Assembly: GCA_008501825.1 (NCBI GenBank)
Contig: QQUA01000013.1
Coordinates: forward strand, 434,001-498,000
Source: Planctomycetota bacterium
GTDB lineage: Bacteria; Planctomycetota; UBA1135
DNA length: 64,000 bases
Direction of reading: 5' to 3'
Shown: piece by piece, positions 25,089 to 32,078 of the stretch
How the letters are laid out: every line of letters begins with the position of its first letter
How positions within the stretch are numbered: the stretch's first letter is position 1
Made by a program: the position numbers and the translations under genes
The notes under the pieces: model-generated
What the model was told of the DNA's origin: nothing
The model's input: only the letters and a program-made list of their open reading frames with translations
The model's database searches: none

Positions 25089-26695
25089 GTGCCAAGTTCT
25101 CCGCCGTTAGGACGGTTCGTTTCGGGTTCGCTCGATTGCACGCCGTTTTGATCCAATTCAGCTACGTCTTCTGCCACCCGGTCCGGGACGGCGGCGACCA
25201 ACAAACTGCCGCCCTGTCGCCGCAGCACCTGGATCGCCTGGCCGGCTTCCAAAAAGCCACCGGTACTCATGGCGTCCAAGGGAACGCCGTCCACCACGAC
25301 GGTGCCAGAGGGCCGCAAAGGAGTACGACAATACCCTCGAGCGCCTTCGGCCACTTTCGAAGATTCGGCTTCGCCGGAGGCTCCCATGCCACCGCGCTGT
25401 TGGATCGGACCTCCAAAATCCTGGGTCGGGCCGACCACCATGTGCCGCCCCAGCGGCGTCTTGGTAATTTTGCGAAAGGCGGTTATGGCCAATAATGGCG
25501 CCACCACCGCCAATCCAAGCAGAATCAGCAGGTTGTTCCTGAAGGTGGTCATCTCCACCGGATTGCGAGGCAAGGCGAAGGATTGCATCGAAAGCAGCAA
25601 ACCGGCGGCCAGCAACAGGGCGCCGGCAATGCCGGCGAACAAGGTCCCGGGGAAAACGAAGATTTCCAAAGCGATCAGAATCAAACCGCCGATCACCATG
25701 AGCACTTCGGTCCATTCGGCCAAGGCGATGAGATAGCCGTGAAACAAAAACAAAGCCAATAAGGCCACCGCCAAAAGTTCTGGAACCCCCAATCCCGGCA
25801 CGTTGAAGGCGACCACCAAACAAAACAAAGCCCCCAACAACAACAACCAGGAGAATCCGCCGATGGTGGAAGCCAGCCGTTCCGACCAAGTGGATTCAAT
25901 TTCCAAAACCGGATGGTTTTGCCAGCCGAACAATTCCAACAATTCCGTTCTGGAACTGGCGGTGTCATTGCAATAACCCACTCTTTTGGCCTGTTCGACG
26001 TCCAAGGCCAGCAACTCACCTCGCTTGCAAATGGTTTCCAACAACCGGGGCTGCTCCCCTTGCTGCAACAAGTCTTCATAGCCCTTGCCGCTGACCACCC
26101 GCTCTTCGCCGTATAGGGAGATTCGCTTGACCTCCATTTGATTGTCAACGAAGGCTTCCGCCACGGCGGGATTGCGTCCGGTTCGTTCGGCGAAGGAACG
26201 AAATTGAGCCCGGGCTCCGGACACCATCTTTTCGCGAATATCCTCGTCTTGGATCGGAATCGGAATGCCGCCGGGAGCGGCAATCGGCATCGAAGAGCCC
26301 ATCGAGGCTCCCGGAGCCATCCAAATTTGTTGGCAGGCCATGGCCAAATAGGCACCGGCGGACATGGCGTTGCGGGTTACGTAGGCTACGGTTTCGGTTT
26401 CTTCCCCGATCGCCATCAATTGGTCCCCCAGCCGGACCATCAAATCCATCTGGCCGCCGGGAGTATCCAATTCCATCAGCAAACCGGCGGCTCCCTGTTG
26501 TTGAATCACGGTTTCCGCCCGGCGCAGCATCGATGCCCAAGCTTCTTGCAAGGTGCCCTCGAAACGGACCACCACGACCGGCGGCAAGGCTTCGTCCACC
26601 GCCGGCGCCTCCGGCTTGGCCGAATCCTGCCCGGGCTCCTGCCATATAGGAACCGCCAGTAACGGCAAAAGGCCCCAAAACTTGGTCCAACTCAC
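25085..26695 (-). CDS. NfeD-type membrane serine protease (ClpP-class domain plus NfeD OB domain)
   Basis: This 536-aa membrane protease has a signal peptide (GTG start, MSWTKFWGLLPLLAV). Residues 45-260 form a ClpP/crotonase-like serine protease domain: LMELDTPGGQMD, then RNAMSAGAYLAMACQQIWMAPGASMGSS, where the serine of MSAGAY is the expected nucleophile, and REKMVSGARAQ, where a lysine is expected as base. Four or five membrane helices follow and then the NfeD OB domain (GYCRTPLRPSGTVVVDG). The longer frame to 26821 would run through the tRNA-Sec gene; GTG 26695 lies 6 bases after TATACT and begins the signal peptide. First gene of the NfeD-NfeD-FloA run. Confidence 0.88.
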   Translation of the reverse strand: MSWTKFWGLLPLLAVPIWQEPGQDSAKPEAPAVDEALPPVVVVRFEGTLQEAWASMLRRAETVIQQQGAAGLLMELDTPGGQMDLMVRLGDQLMAIGEETETVAYVTRNAMSAGAYLAMACQQIWMAPGASMGSSMPIAAPGGIPIPIQDEDIREKMVSGARAQFRSFAERTGRNPAVAEAFVDNQMEVKRISLYGEERVVSGKGYEDLLQQGEQPRLLETICKRGELLALDVEQAKRVGYCNDTASSRTELLELFGWQNHPVLEIESTWSERLASTIGGFSWLLLLGALFCLVVAFNVPGLGVPELLAVALLALFLFHGYLIALAEWTEVLMVIGGLILIALEIFVFPGTLFAGIAGALLLAAGLLLSMQSFALPRNPVEMTTFRNNLLILLGLAVVAPLLAITAFRKITKTPLGRHMVVGPTQDFGGPIQQRGGMGASGEAESSKVAEGARGYCRTPLRPSGTVVVDGVPLDAMSTGGFLEAGQAIQVLRRQGGSLLVAAVPDRVAEDVAELDQNGVQSSEPETNRPNGGELGT

Positions 26696-26701
26696 GATGG
26701 C

Positions 26702-26707
26702 AGTATA
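26702..26707 (-). promoter_or_regulatory. TATACT -10 element directly before the nfeD protease gene
   Basis: TATACT is separated from GTG 26695 by exactly 6 bases (leaderless geometry). The 88-base spacer between it and the tRNA-Sec 3' end shows no other gene. Confidence 0.45.
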
Positions 26708-26783
26708 GGGCTGAGAAGAATGAAATTCATGATTTTGCTTTCCGGAGAAAACCGAAAACAAGGACGGAAAGGGCCAAGGGAAA

Positions 26784-26880
26784 TGGCGGGAGCGCGTAGG
26801 AATCGAACCCACCGAGCCCAACCGTGTTGAACTCCAACGGCTTTGAAGGCCGCACGGGGCGCCAGCCCCGACCCGCTCCC
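26784..26880 (-). tRNA. selC: tRNA-Sec (anticodon UCA)
   Basis: The minus strand folds as a selenocysteine tRNA. It has acceptor GGGAGCG / CGCTCCC, a 6-bp D stem (CGGGGC-TGGC-GCCCCG) with a tetraloop, an anticodon stem CGGC/GCCG with loop CTTCAAA (anticodon UCA at 26844-26846), a long variable arm, and T stem GTGGG/CCTAC with TTCGATT. The 3' CCA is encoded (26784-26786). The long D stem, tetraloop, large variable arm and UCA anticodon are diagnostic. It lies downstream of selA and selD on the same strand. Confidence 0.96.
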
Positions 26881-26891
26881 GGCTTGCCAGG

Positions 26892-26897
26892 ATTCTA
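26892..26897 (-). promoter_or_regulatory. selC: Candidate -10 element for selC
   Basis: TAGAAT on the minus strand ends 11 bases before the tRNA 5' end, which would allow separate transcription of the tRNA. No -35 hexamer is evident. Confidence 0.3.
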
Positions 26898-26935
26898 AAG
26901 CCGGTGCCGGCGCCGCGGGCAGCTTTTCCCTGCCT

Positions 26936-27073
26936 TCAGCTTCGCGGGCTTTTGCTCCCTTTTCGAAGCCAGGCTTTAGCCGCTCCGGCGAAAACAACCC
27001 CAAGTCCGAAACCAAGGGCCAGCCAGGCCAAAAGCGGCGGCAACTCACCGAGGGTCATGTGTCCGAAGATCAT
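26936..27073 (-). CDS. 45-residue membrane protein between selD and selC
   Basis: This is a small ORF of 45 codons plus TGA. The N-terminus MIFGHMTLGELPPLLA leads into one membrane helix (LLAWLALGFGLGVVFAGAA), followed by a basic tail (KAWLRKGSKSPRS), giving a positive-inside topology. An AGGA ribosome site lies 4 bases before the ATG. It begins 22 bases after the selD stop and ends 55 bases before the tRNA-Sec gene, in the same orientation, so it belongs to the selA-selD-selC unit. I do not recognise the family. A hairpin (GGCAG/CTGCC, 26918-26934) follows its stop. Confidence 0.6.
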   Translation of the reverse strand: MIFGHMTLGELPPLLAWLALGFGLGVVFAGAAKAWLRKGSKSPRS

Positions 27074-27094
27074 GGCTTCCTATTAGCTCGCTGT

Positions 27095-28129
27095 TTAAGT
27101 AAAAACCACCCTTGAAGTTCCAGCTTCTACTTCACCGATCAGGGTGACGCTTGCAGGGTCGCCAAAGCCGGCCAAAAAGGCTTCGTGCTTAGCTTCAGGA
27201 ACCGCCGCCAAAATCCCGCCACTGGTTTCAGCGTCAAAGGCCAGATCGGCCAACCAAGACGGAACGTGATCGGCGATTTCCACTCGCTCCCCCAACGAAG
27301 CTCGGCCCCGTTGCGATCCGCCGGAGAAGACCCCGTCCGCAGCCAATTCACCGGCCCCTTCATAAAGGGGCAAGGCGACCGCTCGCAACACCAGGGTGCA
27401 ATTCGAACCTTGGGCCAAGTTGGCGGCATGCCCTAAAAGACCGAAACCGGTGATGTCGGTGGCCGCACACACGCCGGCGGCATTCATGGCGGCGGCGGCT
27501 TCCCGATTCAAGCGGCTCATGCCTTGAGCCACTTTTTCGGCTTGCTCGGCGGAAGTCCGACCCCGTTTCACGCCGGTAGTCAGCGTGCCGCTTCCCAAGG
27601 GCTTGGTCAGATACAACCAATCCCCCGGCTGCGCTCCCCGATTGGTGACCAGTTGCGCCTCTTCGACTTCGCCGAACACGGCGAAACCGAAAAACGGTTC
27701 GGCGGCCCGCATGGTGTGCCCGCCCACCCAGAGAGCTTCGGCTTCGAGGATTTTTTCTACCGCCCCTTCAAAGATCGGCTGGGTGGTGCTTTGGTCCCAA
27801 TCGGCGGGAAAGCCGGCCAAGTTCAACACCGCTTTGACCCGGCCTCCCATGGCATAGACGTCGGACAAAGAATTGGCCGCCGCCACCGCCCCATAAGCCC
27901 GGGGGTCGTCCATCACCGGCGGAAAGAAATCCACGGTAAAAAGATCCACCCGCCCGTCGCTTCGACGCAACGCTCCCGCGTCGTCGAAACCATGAGGTCC
28001 GACGATTAGGTCCGCAGAGCGGGCCGCCGGGAGGATGGACTGCAGAACCTGCGCCAACTCTCCCTGAGGGATTTTGGCGGCTCAGCCGCTGCAGGCGGCG
28101 TATTCGGTCAATCGCTTTTGCGCAGGCAT
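27095..28129 (-). CDS. selD: Selenide, water dikinase (SelD), itself a selenoprotein with an in-frame UGA
   Basis: SelD makes selenophosphate from selenide and ATP. The reading frame starts at ATG 28129 (MPAQKRLTEYAACSG), reaches UGA at 28082-28084, and continues in frame as AAKIPQGEL to the stop at 27095: 344 residues with Sec at position 16. Cys-Ser-Gly-Sec followed by AAKI is the active-site loop in which other SelD proteins have Cys or Sec. The rest matches SelD: GFDDAGAL, NSLSDVYAMGG, LTKPLGSGTL, ATDITGFGLLGH and AETSGGIL. Standard gene calling would start it after the UGA, at 28057, and lose the catalytic loop. TACAAT lies 6 bases before the ATG. selA lies upstream, selC downstream. Confidence 0.93.
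28036..28056 (-). promoter_or_regulatory. Candidate SECIS hairpin of selD
   Basis: About 26-45 bases after the UGA, the mRNA can form TGG/CCA plus a GCAG-GUU-CUGC upper stem-loop (28042-28052). A GU in the apical loop and this distance from the UGA fit bacterial SECIS elements bound by SelB. The fold is by eye, not computed. Confidence 0.5.
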
Positions 28130-28135
28130 GGCCGG

Positions 28136-28141
28136 ATTGTA
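28136..28141 (-). promoter_or_regulatory. TACAAT -10 element directly before selD
   Basis: TACAAT is separated from ATG 28129 by exactly 6 bases (CCGGCC). This could give selD its own leaderless transcript within the sel operon. Confidence 0.45.
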
Positions 28142-28160
28142 GGTCTTCGACGGTTAGGTA

Positions 28161-29579
28161 TCAGGCAAACTCCGACAAGGCCTGGCGCAACGCCGCCAGC
28201 AGGACGCCGTCTTCTTCAGGATCCACGGTGCGCAAATCCAAAACCAAGCCGCCGTCGCGCAAATAACCAAACACCGAAGGACGTCCTAAACGCAAACCAC
28301 GAGCCAACTCCGCCGCTCGCCTTGGATCGGCGGAAATAGCCAAGCCCACGCTGGGCAGCGTTTCGGTAGCTCCGGCCCCGGAACCGACTCTCGCTTCCGT
28401 TTCCATGATTTGCCCGCGCCAACCGTCCGGGAAATCCGGAGCGAGCTTTTGCCAAATTTGCTCCGCCCGAGAACGCAAGGAATCCAAATCCACGGTCAAG
28501 CGGCGCAAAGCCGGAATCCGTTGCAGCGCGTTTTCTTCGCCCAGGGCATGAAGGGACAACACCGCTTCCAAGGCGGCCAAAAGACTTTTGTCCAAGCGCA
28601 GGCAACGAGTCAGCATGTCTCGGCGCAGGCGTTCGATCAGCGGCAAGGCTCCAACAATTAAGCCGGCCTGGGGACCGCCCAGCAATTTGTCGCCGGAAAA
28701 ACTCACCAGATCGACTCCATCTTGCAGCGCCCCGGAAACGGTCGGCTCTTGGAAACGCTGGCCTAAATCACGTCCGGCCAAAATGCCGGAGCCGAGGTCG
28801 AAAAAGAACGGGATGGCTCGCTGCCGGCAGGCTTGAGCCAACTCCGCCACCGGCACTTCCTGATGAAAGCCCCCGATTCGATAGTTGGAAGGATGGACTT
28901 TGAGAACGCAAGCCACTTGCGGCCGTTCCATCGCCGTCAAATAGTCTTTTAAATGACAACGATTGGTGGTTCCGACCGGAACCATTTCGGCCCCGGCGGC
29001 CTCGACCACTTCCGGCATCCGGTACGAGCCGCCGATTTCCACCATCTCGCCTCGAGCCAGGACCACCTGGCGACCTCGGGCCAGGGCCGACAAGGTCAAC
29101 AACACCGCGGCGGCATTGTTGTTCACCGCCAGCCCCCCTCCAGCGCCGGTAATGGCGGCCAGTTTTTGACTGACTCGACTTTCGCGCCGGCCCCGTTTTC
29201 CCGAATCGGCCTCGATTTCCAACAGGCAGGCTCCGGCTACCGCGGCGGCGGCCTCGGCGGCTTCCGCAGGCCAAGGTGCCCGGCCGAGTCCGGTATGAAG
29301 GACGACTCCGGTGGCGTTGATCGCCGGGCGCAAACCCAAAGCCGGCACCACCGCCAGCCGGTCCTCGACTTCCTGCCAAAAACGGGGACCGGGGAAAGTC
29401 TCGCCGCCATCCACCACCTCACCCCGGCGCCACAGGGCCCGGCGATGGTCCAAAGCCTGCTGGATCGCCCGCTTCAAAGCCTGGCGGCCATGGCCGCTCC
29501 CGGCTGGAGCTTCGGGCAGCTCCAAAAGTTGGTTCATGGGCGGAATGGACGGGAATGAAGGCGGTCGTTTTGAACTCAC
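28161..29579 (-). CDS. selA: L-seryl-tRNA(Sec) selenium transferase
   Basis: This PLP enzyme converts Ser-tRNA(Sec) to Sec-tRNA(Sec) with selenophosphate. The 472-aa protein has the N-terminal domain, INATGVVLHTGLGRAP, NNNAAAVLL, VLARGEMVEIGGSYRMPEV, and the PLP-lysine motif LVSFSGDKLLGGPQAG at about residue 300. GTG 29579 is chosen because GGAGG lies 5 bases upstream; an in-frame ATG at 29537 has no such site. It is divergent from recJ and is followed by selD (31 bases), the small membrane ORF and selC. selB is not in the window. Confidence 0.95.
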   Translation of the reverse strand: MSSKRPPSFPSIPPMNQLLELPEAPAGSGHGRQALKRAIQQALDHRRALWRRGEVVDGGETFPGPRFWQEVEDRLAVVPALGLRPAINATGVVLHTGLGRAPWPAEAAEAAAAVAGACLLEIEADSGKRGRRESRVSQKLAAITGAGGGLAVNNNAAAVLLTLSALARGRQVVLARGEMVEIGGSYRMPEVVEAAGAEMVPVGTTNRCHLKDYLTAMERPQVACVLKVHPSNYRIGGFHQEVPVAELAQACRQRAIPFFFDLGSGILAGRDLGQRFQEPTVSGALQDGVDLVSFSGDKLLGGPQAGLIVGALPLIERLRRDMLTRCLRLDKSLLAALEAVLSLHALGEENALQRIPALRRLTVDLDSLRSRAEQIWQKLAPDFPDGWRGQIMETEARVGSGAGATETLPSVGLAISADPRRAAELARGLRLGRPSVFGYLRDGGLVLDLRTVDPEEDGVLLAALRQALSEFA

Positions 29580-29636
29580 CGTGCCCTCCAGTCGGGCAAG
29601 GGAAAGAGATGGGCGGACGGCCCCTCAGGTTGAGCC

Positions 29637-29642
29637 TAGAAT
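29637..29642 (+). promoter_or_regulatory. TAGAAT -10 element directly before recJ
   Basis: TAGAAT is separated from GTG 29649 by exactly 6 bases (CCTTGC), matching the leaderless geometry seen at four other genes here. Confidence 0.5.
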
Positions 29643-29648
29643 CCTTGC

Positions 29649-31403
29649 GTGCCTTCCGCCGCGCAAGCCGCCCAACGCCGTTGGCGCCTTCGGCCGGAGA
29701 CTCCCGCCGTTCGGGATCGGTTGTGCCGGGAAATGCGCCTGCATCCGATCGTGGCCCAAATTCTGGTCCACCGCGGCCTGGAGCAAGCCGATCAGGTCCA
29801 AGAGTTTTTTCAACCCGGCTTGCGGCAACTGCCGGATCCCAGCGAATTTGCCGATATGGACCGGGCTCTTTCGACCTTGTCCAAAGCCGTGCAGACCGGA
29901 TCCCCGATCTTGATCCACGGCGATTATGACGTAGACGGGACCTGCGGTGCGGCCTTGTTGATGCGCTTGTTTCGCCTCCTCGGGCATCCGGTGGACGTCT
30001 ATTTGCCCGATCGCATCCGAGACGGCTATTCCTTCGGAAAGAACAGTCTCGAAGCGATTCGCCATCGGGGTGCCCAGTTGGTGATCGCGGTGGACAACGG
30101 CACCACCGCCCTGGAGCCTTTGCGCCAATTGCAGGCTTCCGGGGTGGACGTCCTGATCGTCGATCACCACCAACCCGGGGCCGAACTTCCCCCTTGCGCC
30201 GCCTTGCTGAACCCTTGGTGTCACGACCAGGCGGACGGCGAAAAGAAGTTGTTCCCCTATTTCTGCGGCGCTGCGGTGGCCTTCTTTCTGGCTTGGGGCT
30301 TTTTACGCCATTGGCGCGGCGAACAACGCCTGCCGGAGCGGGACCGGCGCTTTCTGATGGACGCCCTGGCCCTCGTGGCGGTCGCAACCGTCGCCGACGT
30401 CATGCCTTTGACCGGGCCGAACCGATCCTTGGTTCACCACGGTTTGCGCATCCTGCCGGAATGCGGCTTTCCCGGCCTGCGGGCGCTGGCCAAACAATGC
30501 CGCTTACGGCCGCCTCTCAAAGCGGAGGACTTCGGCTTTCGCCTATGCCCGCGCTTGAACGCCGCCGGACGCTTGGGCAAAACCAAGATGGCGCTGGATT
30601 TGCTCACCACGGCGGACCCCCGGGAAGCCGAAACCCTGGCTCAAGCTTTGGAAGGCTTGAATCAACGCCGCCGAGAGATTGAACAAGCGGAAATGGAGCG
30701 GCTGATGCCGGCCGCTCGCAAGGCGGTGAAAGATGGCCAGCAGGCCTTGTTTTTGGGCCACGAAGACGCTCATTTCGGAGTTTTGGGAGTGGTCGCCAAC
30801 CGCTTGCTCGACGAAACCGGGCTGCCGACCTTGTTGTGGTCCCGCTGCATGCCGGAAGTCGCTCGCGGCAGTGCCCGAGCTCCCGCCGGCAGCAATCTGT
30901 TGCAGTTGCTCGAACCCGCCGCCGATCACTTGCTCGGCTACGGCGGTCACCGCCAAGCCGCCGGCTTCAGCTTTCGCCCCGGCTGCGAGCAAGCCATTGC
31001 CGAACAAATCGAACGTCAAGCGGCCAAACTCGGCCCCCGGCAAGCTCCGGAACTGGAGTTGGACCTGGAAACCACCCCAGGCGAACTCACCATGCAAGTG
31101 GCTCAAGGCCTGGAATCCCTGGCCCCTTTCGGAGCTGGCAACCCGGCACCGAAAATGCTTTCCTGCGGCTTGCGGCTGGCGGAAAGCCCGCGCCGCCTCG
31201 GCGACGGCAGCCACGCTTCCCTTTGGTTGGAAAGCCAGGGCCACAGCGTTCGGGTCCTGGCCTGGCGAATGGCCGACCGCTTGGCCGATTTGCCCGCCGG
31301 CACCACCTTGGACGTCGTGTTCACTCCTGGTTTGAACGAATTCCGCGGCCGCACCCGCTTGGAATGGACTTTGATCGACTTTCGCTCCAACCAGCAACCC
31401 TGA
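29649..31403 (+). CDS. recJ: Single-stranded-DNA-specific exonuclease RecJ
   Basis: RecJ is a 5'-3' ssDNA exonuclease used in recombination and repair. The 584-aa protein has the DHH-family motifs ILIHGDYDVDGTCGAALL (about residue 88), VIAVDNGT, VLIVDHHQPG (DHH) and ALVAVATVADVMPL, the DHHA1 signature LGYGGHRQAAGFSF (about residue 430), and a C-terminal OB-type domain. The length matches the family. It starts at GTG with no Shine-Dalgarno sequence, consistent with a leaderless mRNA. It is followed by a DedA-family gene after 21 bases and then polA, forming a repair-rich block. Confidence 0.95.
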   Translation: MPSAAQAAQRRWRLRPETPAVRDRLCREMRLHPIVAQILVHRGLEQADQVQEFFQPGLRQLPDPSEFADMDRALSTLSKAVQTGSPILIHGDYDVDGTCGAALLMRLFRLLGHPVDVYLPDRIRDGYSFGKNSLEAIRHRGAQLVIAVDNGTTALEPLRQLQASGVDVLIVDHHQPGAELPPCAALLNPWCHDQADGEKKLFPYFCGAAVAFFLAWGFLRHWRGEQRLPERDRRFLMDALALVAVATVADVMPLTGPNRSLVHHGLRILPECGFPGLRALAKQCRLRPPLKAEDFGFRLCPRLNAAGRLGKTKMALDLLTTADPREAETLAQALEGLNQRRREIEQAEMERLMPAARKAVKDGQQALFLGHEDAHFGVLGVVANRLLDETGLPTLLWSRCMPEVARGSARAPAGSNLLQLLEPAADHLLGYGGHRQAAGFSFRPGCEQAIAEQIERQAAKLGPRQAPELELDLETTPGELTMQVAQGLESLAPFGAGNPAPKMLSCGLRLAESPRRLGDGSHASLWLESQGHSVRVLAWRMADRLADLPAGTTLDVVFTPGLNEFRGRTRLEWTLIDFRSNQQP

Positions 31404-31424
31404 TCCCCGTTCCCGACTTAAACC

Positions 31425-32042
31425 TTGCGCTTCCTGCAATTCTTCGTGCATCCCCTGCGATCCCTGCGCAGTCTTTATGACTGGGTTTTGTCGCTGGCCG
31501 ACAAGCCCAAGGCGATTTGGGCCCTGTTTTGGCTTTCTTTCGCCGAAGCTTCTTTCTTTCCGATCCCCCCGGATCCTTTGCTGTTGGGCATGGGAGCCGG
31601 CCGGCCCAAGAAAAGTCTCTACTTCGCTTTCGTCACCACCTTCGGTTCCCTGGCCGGCGCGGTGCTGGGTTATTTCATTGGAGTTTTTTTCCACGACACC
31701 GTCGGTACCTGGTTGTTGGACACCTATGACCCCGACCGCCACGTGTTCGAGAAGATCCAAGTTTGGTATCAGGAAAACGGCTTCCTGGGCATTCTGCTGG
31801 CAGCCATCACTCCGATTCCATTTAAAATCTTCACCATCGCCAGCGGCATGCTGGGTTACGCCTTCCTGCCCTTCATGCTGGCTTCCACCATCGGCCGTTC
31901 GGTACGCTTCTTCGCCGAAGGCGTGCTCTTGTATTTCTTCGGAAAACCGATTGCCGAATGGATCGAACGCTGGTTCGACGTCCTGGCCATCGTTTTCGCA
32001 GTCCTCCTTGTTGCCGGCTTCTTCGCCCTGAAATACATCTAA
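31425..32042 (+). CDS. DedA/VTT-family membrane protein (YqaA-like)
   Basis: This 205-aa polytopic inner-membrane protein of the DedA superfamily has FAEASFFPIPPDPLLLGMG near residue 40, the glycine-rich helix FGSLAGAVLGYFIG, and ITPIPFKIFTIASGMLGYAFLPFMLAS with the conserved proline and basic residues of VTT proteins. SVRFFAEGVLLYFFG is the conserved arginine helix. DedA proteins move undecaprenyl phosphate or phospholipids across the membrane; the substrate here is not determined. It starts at TTG 31425, between recJ and polA in the same direction. Confidence 0.85.
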   Translation: MRFLQFFVHPLRSLRSLYDWVLSLADKPKAIWALFWLSFAEASFFPIPPDPLLLGMGAGRPKKSLYFAFVTTFGSLAGAVLGYFIGVFFHDTVGTWLLDTYDPDRHVFEKIQVWYQENGFLGILLAAITPIPFKIFTIASGMLGYAFLPFMLASTIGRSVRFFAEGVLLYFFGKPIAEWIERWFDVLAIVFAVLLVAGFFALKYI

Positions 32043-32078
32043 TTCCCCCTTCGAACCCCATCCCTCCCTGCAGAAGCC

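Noticed and set aside
26692..27048. 118-residue minus frame through tRNA-Sec
   Set aside because: It passes through the tRNA gene and lies in a different frame from the small membrane ORF that has the ribosome site.
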